Assembly (NCBI GenBank): GCA_019454835.1 | Contig: JACFNP010000003.1 | Location: forward strand, 36,066 to 100,065 | Origin: Rubellimicrobium sp. | GTDB lineage: Bacteria; Pseudomonadota; Alphaproteobacteria; Rhodobacterales; Rhodobacteraceae | DNA: 64,000 nt | Reading direction: 5' to 3' | Shown here: piece after piece, positions 8,890 to 19,952 of the stretch | How the letters are laid out: each line of letters starts with the position of its first letter | Numbering within the stretch: position 1 is the first letter of the stretch | Notes under the pieces: generated by a model | The model's input: the letters and a program-made list of their open reading frames with translations, nothing else | What the model was told of the DNA's origin: nothing | The model's database searches: none | Position numbers and translations under genes: made by a program

Positions 8890-9800
8890 CATCAGGCGAC
8901 CTGACACAGGCGCTGATGCTCTGGCTGGAACACGAACGGGTGATGAAGGGGGCGGCGGCGCATACGATCGACGCCTATCGCCGCGACGTGGCCGGATGGC
9001 TGGGCTTCCTGTCCGGGCATCTGGGCGGCGCGCCGGGCGCCGCGCAGGTTCAGGCGCTCGGCGCCGCCGACATGCGCGCCTGGATGGCGCATGAACGGGC
9101 GCGCGGCATGGGCACGCGGTCGCTGGCGCGGGCACTGTCGGCGGTGAAGGGATTCGCCCGGTTCCTTGCCGACCGCGCGGGGATCGACCCGGTAACCGTG
9201 CTGTCGACCCGCGCGCCGCGCTATCTGGCGCGCCTGCCGCGCCCGCTGCCCGAGGATGCCGCGCGGGCGATGCTCGACCGGGCCGGGGTGCTGGCCGAAG
9301 AACCCTGGATCGCCGCCCGCGACGCCGCCGTCGTGGCGCTGCTCTACGGCGCGGGGCTGCGCATTTCCGAGGCGCTGGCGCTGAAGGGCCGTGACGCGCC
9401 GCTGCCCGAGGTGCTGCGCATCACCGGCAAGGGCGGGCGCGAGAGGCTGGTGCCGGTCCTGCCCGCGCTGGCCCGCGCCGTCGAGGACTACCGCCGCCTC
9501 TGCCCGCAGGCGCTGACGCCCGACGGCCCGCTGTTTCGCGGCGTGCGCGGCGGGGCGCTGAACCCGCGCACCGTCCAGAAGGCGGTCGAGGCGCTGCGCC
9601 TCGGGATGGGCCTGCCCGCCACGGCGACGCCGCACGCCTTGCGCCATTCGTTCGCCACCCATCTGCTGGCCGCAGGTGGCGACCTGCGCACCATCCAGGA
9701 ACTGCTCGGCCACGCCTCGCTGTCCACCACGCAGGCCTATACGGCGGTCGATGCCGCCCATCTCATGGAGGTTTATGAACGCGCACATCCCCGTGCCTGA
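8886..9800 (+). CDS. xerC: Tyrosine recombinase XerC
   Basis: This 304-residue integrase-family recombinase resolves chromosome dimers at dif together with XerD. The N-terminal SAM-like core-binding domain covers about residues 1-95. The catalytic residues are all visible: R159 in GAGLRISE, K182 in ITGKGGRER, H250 and R253 in PHALRHSFATHLL, H276 in LLGHASLS, and the nucleophile Y285 in TQAYTAVD. Length and context (after DUF484) fit the housekeeping XerC rather than a mobile-element integrase. Confidence 0.93.
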   Translation: MTSGDLTQALMLWLEHERVMKGAAAHTIDAYRRDVAGWLGFLSGHLGGAPGAAQVQALGAADMRAWMAHERARGMGTRSLARALSAVKGFARFLADRAGIDPVTVLSTRAPRYLARLPRPLPEDAARAMLDRAGVLAEEPWIAARDAAVVALLYGAGLRISEALALKGRDAPLPEVLRITGKGGRERLVPVLPALARAVEDYRRLCPQALTPDGPLFRGVRGGALNPRTVQKAVEALRLGMGLPATATPHALRHSFATHLLAAGGDLRTIQELLGHASLSTTQAYTAVDAAHLMEVYERAHPRA

Positions 9801-10554
9801 CGCGACGGAGTCCGATGCAGCGGTTGCCCCGCTGCCGCAAATCCGTCAGAAGGCTTCCATGACCGCAGGCACCAAGGCGCTCCTCGTCCATCTTCTCACG
9901 GCTTCGGGCGCGGCCTGGGCGATTCTCGCCATGCTCGCCGCCGGTGAACGACACTGGGACGTGATGTTCATCTGGCTGGTGGTGGCGCTGTTCGTCGACG
10001 GGATCGACGGCCCGCTGGCGCGGCACTACGACGTGAAGAAAAACGCGCCGATCTTCGACGGCGTGCTGCTGGACCTGATCGTCGATTATCTCACCTATGT
10101 CTTCGTCCCGGCCTATGCGCTGTTCAAGTCGGGCCTGCTGCCCGGCTGGACCGGCTGGTTCGCGATCATCGTCATCACCTTCGCCTCGGCGATGTATTTC
10201 GCCGACACGCGGATGAAGACCCGCGATTGCAGCTTTTCGGGCTTTCCGGCCTGCTGGAACATGGTGGTGCTGGTGCTGTTCGCGCTGCATCCGGCGTGGT
10301 GGGTGACCATGGTCGCCGTCACGCTGCTGGCGGTGGCGATGTTCGTGCCGATGAAATTCATTCACCCGACGCGCACGAAACGCTGGCGCGCGGTGAACCT
10401 GCCGGTGTCGGTCGCCTGGCTGGGGTTCGCGGGCTGGGCGGCCTTCGTGAACTTCCACCCCGAAAGCTGGTCGTTCTGGGGGCTGGCGATCACCTCGGTC
10501 TGGCTGTTCCTGGCCGGAGGCCTGCAGCAACTGGTCTACGGGCCGGACGGCTGA
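9775..10554 (+). CDS. pcs: Phosphatidylcholine synthase
   Basis: This membrane enzyme condenses choline with CDP-diacylglycerol to make phosphatidylcholine, a pathway typical of alphaproteobacteria. The CDP-alcohol phosphotransferase motif begins at about residue 75 ([11 protein letters not shown], then [11 protein letters not shown]). Several hydrophobic segments span the rest. [27 protein letters not shown] and [20 protein letters not shown] match the rhizobial Pcs pattern. The start at 9775 has GGAGG just before it and overlaps xerC by 26 bases. A start at 9859 (MTAGTKALL) with AGAAGG is also possible and is closer to the usual length of about 240. Confidence 0.92.
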   Translation: MNAHIPVPDATESDAAVAPLPQIRQKASMTAGTKALLVHLLTASGAAWAILAMLAAGERHWDVMFIWLVVALFVDGIDGPLARHYDVKKNAPIFDGVLLDLIVDYLTYVFVPAYALFKSGLLPGWTGWFAIIVITFASAMYFADTRMKTRDCSFSGFPACWNMVVLVLFALHPAWWVTMVAVTLLAVAMFVPMKFIHPTRTKRWRAVNLPVSVAWLGFAGWAAFVNFHPESWSFWGLAITSVWLFLAGGLQQLVYGPDG

Positions 10555-10631
10555 CCGGCCGTCCGCCGCCTCTGGCGGTGGCCTGCGCGCGCGCCTATAT
10601 CCGGTGCATCCACCGAAAAAAGGAGCAGGCG

Positions 10632-11282
10632 ATGTTTGCCTTTGCGCCGCGCAATGTCGACATGGTGCGCCCCGAGGACGCCCTGCCCGGCCGCAGCCAG
10701 CCCGTCACGGGCCTCGTGCAGCATTTCACCCACGACCGCCCGCTGTCCCCCGACGCGCCCGAGGGGATGGAGGCCGCGACCTTCGCCATGGGCTGCTTCT
10801 GGGGGGTCGAGCGCAAGTTCTGGCAGGGCGCCGACCTGTGGCTGACGATGTCGGGTTATACCGGCGGCTTCACCCCGAACCCGACCTACGACGAGGTCTG
10901 CACGGGCCGCACCGGCCATGCCGAAGCCGTGCGGCTGATCTACGATCCCGCGCGGGTCGCCTATGACGACCTGCTGCGGCTGTTCTGGGAAAACCACGAC
11001 CCGACCCAGGGGATGCGGCAGGGCAACGACATCGGCACGCAGTATCGGTCGGGCATCTACTGGGCGACGGATGCCCAGCGTGACGCCGCGCTGGCCAGCC
11101 GCGACGCCTATGCCGCACGGCTGCGCGCGGCGGGGTTCGGCGCGATCACCACCGAAATCGCCCCCGCCGGGCCGTTCTACATGGCCGAGGATTACCACCA
11201 GCAATATCTGGCCAAGAACCCGAACGGCTACTGCGGCATCGCAGGCACCGGCGTGACCTGCCCGGTCGGGACGGGGGTGTAG
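10632..11282 (+). CDS. msrA: Peptide methionine-S-sulfoxide reductase MsrA
   Basis: This 216-residue enzyme reduces S-methionine sulfoxide in proteins. The active-site motif GCFWG contains the nucleophile C55. Resolving cysteines lie near the C-terminus (C201 and C210 in [13 protein letters not shown]). The substrate-binding residues are in [27 protein letters not shown] clear AGGAG precedes the ATG at 10632. The N-terminal extension of about 50 residues before GCFWG is typical of the longer MsrA form. The gene probably follows pcs as a separate short unit. Confidence 0.96.
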   Translation: MFAFAPRNVDMVRPEDALPGRSQPVTGLVQHFTHDRPLSPDAPEGMEAATFAMGCFWGVERKFWQGADLWLTMSGYTGGFTPNPTYDEVCTGRTGHAEAVRLIYDPARVAYDDLLRLFWENHDPTQGMRQGNDIGTQYRSGIYWATDAQRDAALASRDAYAARLRAAGFGAITTEIAPAGPFYMAEDYHQQYLAKNPNGYCGIAGTGVTCPVGTGV

Positions 11283-11310
11283 GGTCAGGGGCCGCCATGG
11301 CGGGGGGATT

Positions 11311-11495
11311 CGTCATTGCGAGGCGCAAGCCGAAGCAACCTCGACCGCTCGCACATGACATCGGGGTTGCTTCGTCGCCTTCGGCTCCTCGCAATGACGG
11401 CGGGAGTCGTCATTGCGAGGCGAAGCCGAAGCAACCCCGACCACTCACATACAACATCGGGGTTGCTTCGTCGGCTGCGCCTCCTCGCAATGACG
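11311..11495. repeat. Two tandem family A repeats
   Basis: Copies at 11311-11399 and 11408-11495 fill the gap between msrA and dnaJ, which converge. They may serve as the only hairpin structures ending these transcripts; no T-tract follows. Confidence 0.9.
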
Positions 11496-11541
11496 GGCGC
11501 CTTGCAATGGCGGCCACCTCGCGCCGACGCGCCCCCCGCGT

Positions 11542-12687
11542 TCAGCTTTTCATCGAATCCCAGAACCCCTTCACGCTGCGGAAGAAGCCCGCGCTCTGGG
11601 GGTTGTTCGCTTCCGAGATGCGGTCGAATTCCTGCAGCAGTTCCTTCTGCTTCGGCGTCAGGTTCACCGGGGTCTCGACCGCAAGCTCGATCATCATGTC
11701 GCCGTGGCCGTGGCCGCGCAGGTGGGGCATCCCCTTGCCGCGCAGGCGCATCTGGCGGCCGGTCTGGCTGCCTTCGGGGATGCGCACCCGCGACTTGCCG
11801 CCGTCGATGGTCGGCACCTCGATGTCGCCGCCCAGCGCCGCCGAGGCCATGCTGACCGGCACGCGGCAGTAAAGGTTTGCGCCGTCGCGCTGGAACAGCG
11901 CGTGGTCGCGGACCTCGATGAAGATGTAAAGATCGCCGGTCGGCCCGCCGCGCAGGCCGGCCTCGCCCTCGCCGGAAAGGCGGATGCGGGTGCCGGTTTC
12001 CACCCCCGCAGGGATGTTGACGGACAGCGACTTTTCCTTCTCGACCCGTCCGGCGCCGTGGCAGGTCTGGCAGGGGTTCTTGATGATCTGGCCGAGGCCG
12101 TTGCAGGTCGGGCAGGTGCGCTCGACCGTGAAGAAGCCCTGGCTGGCACGCACCTTGCCCGCGCCCGCGCAGGTCGGGCAGGTCTGCGGTTCGGCCCCGC
12201 CCTCGGCGCCGGTGCCGTGGCAGGCGTCGCAGGTGGCCGAGGTCGGCACGCTGATCGTCTTTTGCAGGCCGGAATACGCCTCTTCGAGCGAAATCCGCAG
12301 GTTGTAGCGCAGGTCGGCCCCGCGTGCCGCGCGCGTGCGCGCGCCGCCGCGTCCGCCCATGAAATCGCCGAACAGGTCGTCGAACACGTCGGAAAATGCG
12401 CTGGCGAAATCGCCCTGGCCACGAAAGCCCTGCGCGCCGCCCGCACTGGCGCCCATGCCGCCTTCAAAGGCCTGATGGCCGAAACGGTCGTAGGCGGCCT
12501 TCTTCTGTTCGTCCTTCAGGACTTCATAGGCTTCGTTCGCCTCCTTGAAGGCGGCCTCGGAGTCGGGGTTGTCCTTGTTGCGGTCGGGGTGAAGTTCCTT
12601 GGCCTTCTTGCGGTAGGCCTTCTTGATTTCTTCAGCACTGGCGCCCCGCGCAACGCCGAGCGTCTCGTAATAGTCGCGCTTCGCCAT
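11542..12687 (-). CDS. dnaJ: Chaperone protein DnaJ
   Basis: This 381-residue Hsp40 stimulates DnaK ATPase activity and delivers clients. The J domain has HPD at residues 33-35. A Gly/Phe-rich linker ([17 protein letters not shown]) follows, then four CxxCxGxG zinc repeats ([33 protein letters not shown]) and the C-terminal client-binding domains. It lies 71 bases downstream of dnaK on the same strand and is probably co-transcribed with it. Confidence 0.98.
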   Translation of the reverse strand: MAKRDYYETLGVARGASAEEIKKAYRKKAKELHPDRNKDNPDSEAAFKEANEAYEVLKDEQKKAAYDRFGHQAFEGGMGASAGGAQGFRGQGDFASAFSDVFDDLFGDFMGGRGGARTRAARGADLRYNLRISLEEAYSGLQKTISVPTSATCDACHGTGAEGGAEPQTCPTCAGAGKVRASQGFFTVERTCPTCNGLGQIIKNPCQTCHGAGRVEKEKSLSVNIPAGVETGTRIRLSGEGEAGLRGGPTGDLYIFIEVRDHALFQRDGANLYCRVPVSMASAALGGDIEVPTIDGGKSRVRIPEGSQTGRQMRLRGKGMPHLRGHGHGDMMIELAVETPVNLTPKQKELLQEFDRISEANNPQSAGFFRSVKGFWDSMKS

Positions 12688-12758
12688 GGGTGGGGATCCT
12701 CACGGAGCAGGGGAAGGCCGGCCCCGCAAGGGACCGGCCATCGGCGTCTGGTTGCGGA

Positions 12759-14675
<1,917 letters not shown>

Positions 14676-14782
14676 ATTCCAAAACCCTCTTTCCCAGGCG
14701 TCTGAAGCGGCCGCGGCCCGTGATGGCGCCCGGCCTTTGGTGTTCCGTTTGATGTCGGGGGCAACCCCCGGCTCATCGGGCT

Positions 14783-14810
14783 ATATAGGGAGGGGGTTTT
14801 CGCCCTGCAA
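14783..14810 (-). promoter_or_regulatory. Probable promoter of dnaKJ
   Basis: On the minus strand TTGCAG (14805-14810) and CTATAT (14783-14788) are 16 bases apart. CTATAT after C-rich sequence resembles alphaproteobacterial RpoH -10 elements, but the -35 is less diagnostic. Confidence 0.5.
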
Positions 14811-14895
14811 CGGGGCGGGGACGCGGGGTTTCCACATAATTGCACCGCCCGCGCCGCAGCGGGCCGGGCGGTGCAGGACGGCACCGGGCGGGCGG

Positions 14896-15417
14896 TCAGT
14901 CGCCGTGGCTGTCGTCCATCCCGTGCATGTCGTGGCCCGTCATGTCGTGATCGCCCATGTCGTTCCCGTCGCCGGTATCGGCAAGGCGCGCCAGATCGAC
15001 GGGCACCTCGACCAGCAGGTCGCCCGCGACCTCGAAATGCAGCGTCAGCGGAATGACGAGGCCGTCGACGAAGGGTTCGGTGATGCCCATGAACATCACA
15101 TGGTCGCCGCCGCGAGCAAGGGTGATCGCGCCGCCTGCGGGCAGCGCGATGCCGTGTTCGTGCTCGACCATATGCGCCACGCCATCATCGTCGATGATGT
15201 TGGCGTGAATCTGCACCATCTGCGCCACCGGCGCCGAGGCCGACACCAGCCGGTCGTCGGTGTCGGTGTGGTTCTCGATCACCATGTAGGCGCCGCCGGT
15301 GGGTGCGCCGGGGCGCGAGGCGAAGGCGTAGGGCTCGTGGATCTCGATGCCCTGGGCCAGGGCGGGGGCGGCAAGAAGCACGCTCGCAAGCGCCGCTGCA
15401 ACGAGGTTGCGTGACAT
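14896..15417 (-). CDS. Periplasmic copper chaperone PCu(A)C
   Basis: This 173-residue protein has a signal peptide (residues 1-22, LLAAPALAQ) and a PCu(A)C domain that delivers copper to the CuA site of cytochrome oxidase. The expected His/Met copper ligands are present in MVQIHANIID, HMVEHEHG and GGDHVMFMG. The C-terminal tail is rich in His, Met and Asp (GDHDMTGHDMHGMDDSHGD) and probably adds metal-binding capacity. It lies 36 bases after another small exported protein, suggesting an operon. Confidence 0.88.
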   Translation of the reverse strand: MSRNLVAAALASVLLAAPALAQGIEIHEPYAFASRPGAPTGGAYMVIENHTDTDDRLVSASAPVAQMVQIHANIIDDDGVAHMVEHEHGIALPAGGAITLARGGDHVMFMGITEPFVDGLVIPLTLHFEVAGDLLVEVPVDLARLADTGDGNDMGDHDMTGHDMHGMDDSHGD

Positions 15418-15453
15418 GTCTGTCTCCGGTCTGAATTTCGGGAAGGAAAGGGT

Positions 15454-15801
15454 TCAGACCGGAACCGGCGGGGCGCGCGCGTGCGGGGCGATCCAGAGCG
15501 CGGGCCGCGGCGGCGCCGCCACCGCGAGCGCCGGAGCGAAGGGCCGCAGCGTTTCGACGCGCGGCAGCAGCGCGGCCTCGGGCGGCGGCGCGGCCACCGC
15601 GAGAACCCCGTCCGGGCAGACATGCGCCGGGCCTGCCGGCTGCCCGTCCGGCCCCATCGGCACGACCATCATCGTGCCGCCGAGGCAGAGCACCATGGTC
15701 CCCGAAACCACACCCTCGCCCCGCGCCCGCGCCAGCTCGTGCGAGGTGAGCGTCAGGGCAAGCGCGAGCACGAGCGCAACGAGGCGGGACAGGCTCCACA
15801 T
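15454..15801 (-). CDS. Small exported protein upstream of the copper chaperone
   Basis: This 115-residue protein has an N-terminal signal-like hydrophobic segment (LVALVLALALTL). Two cysteines flank a Met/Gly-rich stretch (VLCLGGTMMVVPMG ... AHVCPDGV). The C-terminal half is rich in Ala and Pro. It resembles small DUF2946-type proteins found near copper genes, but I cannot assign it firmly. Its position just before the PCu(A)C gene suggests a role in copper handling. No catalytic motif is visible. Confidence 0.6.
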   Translation of the reverse strand: MWSLSRLVALVLALALTLTSHELARARGEGVVSGTMVLCLGGTMMVVPMGPDGQPAGPAHVCPDGVLAVAAPPPEAALLPRVETLRPFAPALAVAAPPRPALWIAPHARAPPVPV

Positions 15802-15877
15802 GCGATCTGCGTAGCAGGTGGCGGGCGTTATGCAAGCGCGATGTCGGGAGGCGGGGCAATGGGCGAGCGGTGTAGTC

Positions 15878-15966
15878 CGTCATTGCGAGGAGGCGCAGCC
15901 GACGAAGCAACCCCGATGTCGTGCGCGAGCGGTCGGGGTTGCTTCGGCTTTCGGCTCGCAATGACG
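15878..15966. repeat. Family A repeat
   Basis: This single full copy is of the GGGGTTGC subtype. A family C element begins about 18 bases after it. Confidence 0.9.
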
Positions 15967-15983
15967 GGATTCGCGGGCGGGTG

Positions 15984-16177
15984 GGGGCGATTGCATAAAC
16001 CCGGCGCGGCAGCTCGCATGTTGCAACGCTGGGGCAGCATGACCGGCGCCCGCACCGGGGGTGGGCGCGGATGCGCCCGCCCTGGGGGGCGGGGCGGGCG
16101 CCGGTCGTGCTGCGCACGACCGAAGGGGGAAATCCACGGGCCGCGCGCCGCGTGTCCGGCAAATTCGGTTGCCCCCT
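15984..16177. repeat. Family C repeat, copy 1
   Basis: This roughly 194-bp GC-rich element has imperfect terminal inverted repeats (GGGGCGATTGCA... and ...TTCGGTTGCCCCCT). A strong internal hairpin (GCGCCCGCCC...GGGCGGGCGC type) lies within. It is closely similar to the reversed copy at 57443-57636 and abuts the oxidoreductase stop codon. Confidence 0.8.
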
Positions 16178-17147
16178 ACCCCGCCGCCGCGAATACCATG
16201 TCGATCATCGCTTGCGTGGCGCGACTGAATTCCAGCGGCACAGGATAGGCCGCGCCCTCGCGAATCGTGCGGCCGAAGTTTTCCACCTGGTGCACATAAT
16301 GGTTGTCCGTCGGGAACCGTTCGGTCACCACGCGCCCGCCTGCCGTCTCAAGGCTGATCGCGGCAAGATCGTGCACGTTGGCGTTCCACGGGCACAGGAT
16401 GCGCAGCACGCCGGTCGAGCCGTGGAAGGAAATCTCCTGCCGGTTGAACAGCCGCATCGACACCGTGCCGCCATAGGTAAAGCCGGGGAAGGTGGCGATG
16501 ATCTGCGTCTTCACGTCCACGCCATGCTCACGCTCGATCCGGGCGAAATCGACCTTCACCGGCTCGGCCCCGGTGACGAAGCGGCATGAGCCGATGATGT
16601 AGACGCCGATATCGGGCATCGCGCCGCCGCCGGTTTCGGCGCGGTTGCGGATGTTGCCGGTATCGGATTCGTTGTTATAGGTGAAGAACGCCTCGACATG
16701 GCGCAGCTCGCCGATGGCGCCGCCCTGCACCAGTTCGCGGGCGCGGATGTGCTGGGGGTGATGCGGCGGCATGAACGCCTCGGCGGCCAGCAGCCCGGTG
16801 CGGTCGCGCGCAGCGATCACCGCATCGAAATCTGCGGCCTTCAGCCCGAGCGGCTTTTCCACCAGCACATGCTTGCCCGCCTCGAGCGCGCGGATGGCCC
16901 ATTGCGCGTGCAGGTGGTTGGGCAGCGGCACATAGACCGCCTCGATGGACGGATCGGCCAGCAATGCGTCATAGGTCGGATGCACCGTCAGACCCGGCGC
17001 GAAGGCGAGGAACCCCTCGGCCTTCGCGGCATCCGAGGTGGCCAGCGCCGCCAGTTCCGCCCCTTCGGCGGCATGGATCGCGCGCGCCATGTGCCTGCGC
17101 GCGAAATCCGCCGCCCCGATCACCCCCCAGCGCACCGGCCTGTCCAT
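16176..17147 (-). CDS. Gfo/Idh/MocA family NAD(P)-dependent oxidoreductase
   Basis: This 323-residue protein has an N-terminal Rossmann fold (RWGVIGAADFARRH) and the EKP motif (VLVEKPLGLKAADFD) typical of sugar or inositol dehydrogenases. The C-terminal alpha-beta domain includes GGGAMPDIGVYIIGSCRFVTG, where Asp and the following residues line the active site. The substrate is unknown. The ATG at 17147 has GGGAGGGCAGG directly upstream, better than the ATG 15 bases earlier. It lies 58 bases downstream of rpoH on the same strand. Its stop codon lies at the edge of a family C repeat. Confidence 0.88.
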   Translation of the reverse strand: MDRPVRWGVIGAADFARRHMARAIHAAEGAELAALATSDAAKAEGFLAFAPGLTVHPTYDALLADPSIEAVYVPLPNHLHAQWAIRALEAGKHVLVEKPLGLKAADFDAVIAARDRTGLLAAEAFMPPHHPQHIRARELVQGGAIGELRHVEAFFTYNNESDTGNIRNRAETGGGAMPDIGVYIIGSCRFVTGAEPVKVDFARIEREHGVDVKTQIIATFPGFTYGGTVSMRLFNRQEISFHGSTGVLRILCPWNANVHDLAAISLETAGGRVVTERFPTDNHYVHQVENFGRTIREGAAYPVPLEFSRATQAMIDMVFAAAG

Positions 17148-17205
17148 ATCCTGCCCTCCCATGTGACGGAGGGCAGGCTAGGCCCGGCCTGCGGCGGGTG
17201 CAAGT

Positions 17206-18102
17206 TCAGGCGGGTTCCAGCAACCCGCGTTCGGCGGCCAGTTCGCGCATCCGTTCCTGCACCTTCTCGAAGGCGCGCACCTCGATCTGGCGGATGCGTT
17301 CGCGGCTGACGCCGTAGCGTTCCGAAAGCTGTTCGAGCGTCAGCGGTTCGTCGGCAAGCCGCCGTTCGGCAAGGATGTCGCGCTCGCGGTCGTTGAGCGT
17401 GTCCATCGCCTGCGTCAGCATTTCGCGGCGCACCTCAAGTTCGTCGCGCTCGGCGTAATCGTCGGCCTGGTCGGCCTCCTTGTCCTCGAGCCAGTCGATC
17501 CATTCGGTGCTGGAATCATCTGCCGAACCGATCATCGCGTTCAGCGAGGCATCGCCGCCCGACATGCGCCGGTTCATCGAGACGACATCGTCCTCGGTCA
17601 CGCCCAGATCGGTGGCGATGCGGGCGACGTTGTCGGGGCGCATGTCGCCGTCCTCGAGCACGCCGATACGGGCCTTGGCCTTGCGCAGGTTGAAGAACAG
17701 TTTCTTCTGCGCCGATGTCGTGCCCATCTTCACCAGCGACCACGACCGCAGGATATATTCCTGGATCGAGGCCCGGATCCACCACATCGCATAGGTGGCC
17801 AGCCGGAACCCGCGTTCGGGATCGAAGCGCTTGACCGCCTGCATCAGGCCGACATTGGCCTCGGAGATGACCTCGGCCTGCGGCAGCCCGTAGCCGCGAT
17901 AGCCCATGGCGATCTTGGCGGCGAGGCGCAGATGCGAGGTCACCAGCTTGTGCGCGGCGCCCGAATCCTCATGGTCGACCCAGCGCTTGGCCAGCATGTA
18001 TTCTTCTTCCGGTTCCAGCATCGGGAACCGGCGGATTTCCTGAAGGTAGCGGTTCAGCCCCTGTTCGGGGCTGGGTGCCGGAAGGTTCTTGTAGGTGCTC
18101 AT
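17206..18102 (-). CDS. rpoH: RNA polymerase sigma factor RpoH (sigma-32)
   Basis: This 298-residue sigma factor directs the heat-shock regulon. Region 2 contains ANVGLMQAVKRFDPERGFRLATYAMWWIRASIQEYI. The RpoH box QKKLFFNLR is at residues 132-140 and distinguishes it from other sigma factors. Region 4 is TLEQLSERYGVSRERIRQIEVRAFEKV. Likely targets in this window are dnaK-dnaJ and hsp20-DUF1150. Alphaproteobacteria often carry two rpoH genes; only one is seen here. Confidence 0.96.
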   Translation of the reverse strand: MSTYKNLPAPSPEQGLNRYLQEIRRFPMLEPEEEYMLAKRWVDHEDSGAAHKLVTSHLRLAAKIAMGYRGYGLPQAEVISEANVGLMQAVKRFDPERGFRLATYAMWWIRASIQEYILRSWSLVKMGTTSAQKKLFFNLRKAKARIGVLEDGDMRPDNVARIATDLGVTEDDVVSMNRRMSGGDASLNAMIGSADDSSTEWIDWLEDKEADQADDYAERDELEVRREMLTQAMDTLNDRERDILAERRLADEPLTLEQLSERYGVSRERIRQIEVRAFEKVQERMRELAAERGLLEPA

Positions 18103-18288
18103 TCGTGCCCCCTGTCCTTGCCGGTGCCGTCAGCCCCCGGCGATTGCGGCCCCGGACCGCCTCCTGCGCGTCCGAAGCACGGTCTTCTAGCACGTCCGGC
18201 AGGCCGTGAACAGGGTTACATGACAGAGTCGTGATATCCCGTCCGCACAATCCCCCTTCATTCTTACACAATTCCGTGCAGCACCGCC

Positions 18289-19059
18289 TCAGGTCGGGCG
18301 CCGCTCGGCCCAGCCCGCGAATATCCGTTCCAGCGCGACGACGATGTAATAAAGCGCGATCCCCAGCAAGGCGAGCGCGATCAGCACGGCGAACATCAGC
18401 GGATAGTTCGATGCGATCCGCCCGGAATCGAACAGGCTGCCGAGGCCGCGCCCGTGCGGGGCCACGATCTCGACCAGGTTGGTGCCGATGAAGGCCAGCG
18501 TCACCGCCACCTTCAGCGCGCCGAAGAATTCGGGCAGGGTCTTGGGCAGGGCGATCTTCCAGAACACCGTGAACTTCGACGCGCCCAATGATCGCAGGAT
18601 GTCGCGGTATTCGGGTTCCAGCGTCGACAGGCCGATGGCGACCGAAACCGTGATCGGGAAGAACGAGATCATGAAGGCGACCAGAACGGTGTTGAAATCG
18701 TGCTGGCCGATGAAGATCAGCGCCACCACCGGCACCACGGTCGCCTTGGGCACGGCGTTGAAGCCCACCAGCAGCGGATAGAGCGCGTCGTTCATCAACC
18801 GGCTGAGGCCCATGATCATGCCGAGGATCGTGCCGATCACCACCGCCAGCCCCAGCCCGACCACGGTGCGCCACAGGGTCTGCCAGGCGTTGATCGCGAA
18901 CAACTCGCGGAACTTCCAGAACGCGGGCCACAGGTCCGAGGGGGCGGCCATCTTGTAGGTCGGCCAGCCCATATACCAGACCCAGAACTCCCACAGGGCC
19001 AGAAAGACAATGATCGCCAGAACCGGGGTGACGATCTTCTGCATGGCGTTGCGGTTCAT
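18289..19059 (-). CDS. ABC transporter permease (NMT1/SsuC-type importer)
   Basis: This 256-residue inner-membrane protein has about six hydrophobic segments, beginning with IVTPVLAIIVFLALWEFW. It carries the permease EAA loop (LRSLGASKFTVFWKIALPKTLPEFFGAL) that docks with the ATPase. It is the last gene of a three-gene importer. Its ATG overlaps the stop of the ATPase gene (ATGA). The paralogue family moves sulfonates, nitrate, thiamine precursors and similar small molecules, so the substrate is set by the binding protein at 19953-20963. Confidence 0.88.
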   Translation of the reverse strand: MNRNAMQKIVTPVLAIIVFLALWEFWVWYMGWPTYKMAAPSDLWPAFWKFRELFAINAWQTLWRTVVGLGLAVVIGTILGMIMGLSRLMNDALYPLLVGFNAVPKATVVPVVALIFIGQHDFNTVLVAFMISFFPITVSVAIGLSTLEPEYRDILRSLGASKFTVFWKIALPKTLPEFFGALKVAVTLAFIGTNLVEIVAPHGRGLGSLFDSGRIASNYPLMFAVLIALALLGIALYYIVVALERIFAGWAERRPT

Positions 19060-19853
19060 CTTGCATGGCCTCCGGTATCGCTGCGGCCCTGGGCAATCTC
19101 GATCTGGGCGCGCAACTGCGCCAGCCATTCCACGGATTGCGTGGTGTAGAGCATCTCGATCGGGCGCGGCCCCGGCAGGTCGAGGTCAAGCACGAACTGC
19201 GTGCGGGCCGGGCGCCCCGACAGGACCACGACCTGATCGGCCAGATACACGCTCTCGCGCAGGTCATGGGTGATGAGCAGCGCGGTAAAGGGTTCCTCGG
19301 CGCGCAGCCGGTGCATCAACTGCCACAGGTCTTCGCGGGTAAAGGCGTCCAGCGCGCCGAAGGGTTCGTCAAGGATCAGGATGTCGGGCTTGTGGACCAG
19401 TGACCGGCACAAGGACGCGCGCTGCCGCATCCCGCCCGACAGTTCGGACGGGCGCTTGTCCTCGAACCCCTCCAGCCCGACCAGCGCCAGCAATTCGCGC
19501 GCGCGGTCCTCGCGCTGGCTGCGCGGCATCCGGGGCGCGACGATTTCCAGCGGCAGGATCACGTTGTTGAGGATGGTGCGCCATTCCAGCAGCACCGGGT
19601 TCTGGAACGCCATGCCGACGCTCTTGCGCGGCGAACGCACTACCTCGCCGTTCAGCCGCACCTCGCCCCTGTCGGGGAACATCAGCCCAGCGATCAGCCG
19701 CGTCAGCGTCGATTTGCCGCAGCCCGAGGGGCCGACCACGGCGCAGAACCGGCCCTCGGGCACGGACAGGGTCAGGCCGTCCAGAACCGGCAACGGCCCC
19801 GAGGCGGTCTGATAGGCGTGCGAGACGCCCTCGATCTCGATAAGATTGGTCAT
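19056..19853 (-). CDS. ABC transporter ATP-binding protein (SsuB/TauB/ThiZ-like)
   Basis: This 265-residue ATPase powers the importer. Walker A is VGPSGCGKST, the signature is LSGGMRQRASLCRSL, Walker B is LILDEPFGALD, and the switch His is in LLITHDLRE. Q-loop residues are in AFQNPVLLEW. The start at 19853 gives the usual MTNLIEIEGVSHAY N-terminus. It lies downstream of the binding-protein gene and overlaps the permease start, so the three genes form one operon. Confidence 0.9.
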   Translation of the reverse strand: MTNLIEIEGVSHAYQTASGPLPVLDGLTLSVPEGRFCAVVGPSGCGKSTLTRLIAGLMFPDRGEVRLNGEVVRSPRKSVGMAFQNPVLLEWRTILNNVILPLEIVAPRMPRSQREDRARELLALVGLEGFEDKRPSELSGGMRQRASLCRSLVHKPDILILDEPFGALDAFTREDLWQLMHRLRAEEPFTALLITHDLRESVYLADQVVVLSGRPARTQFVLDLDLPGPRPIEMLYTTQSVEWLAQLRAQIEIAQGRSDTGGHAR

Positions 19854-19952
19854 GCGTCGTGCTGACTTCCCCTTGGCCGACGGATCGGCAACCGATTGCA
19901 GACGGCGCCGCATCACCGGGGATGCGGCGCCGGGTTCCGGGAGAGCCGTGCC

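Noticed and set aside
8886..9800. XerC as an integrase of a mobile element
   Set aside because: Its length, its DUF484 neighbour and the lack of attachment repeats fit the housekeeping dimer-resolution recombinase.
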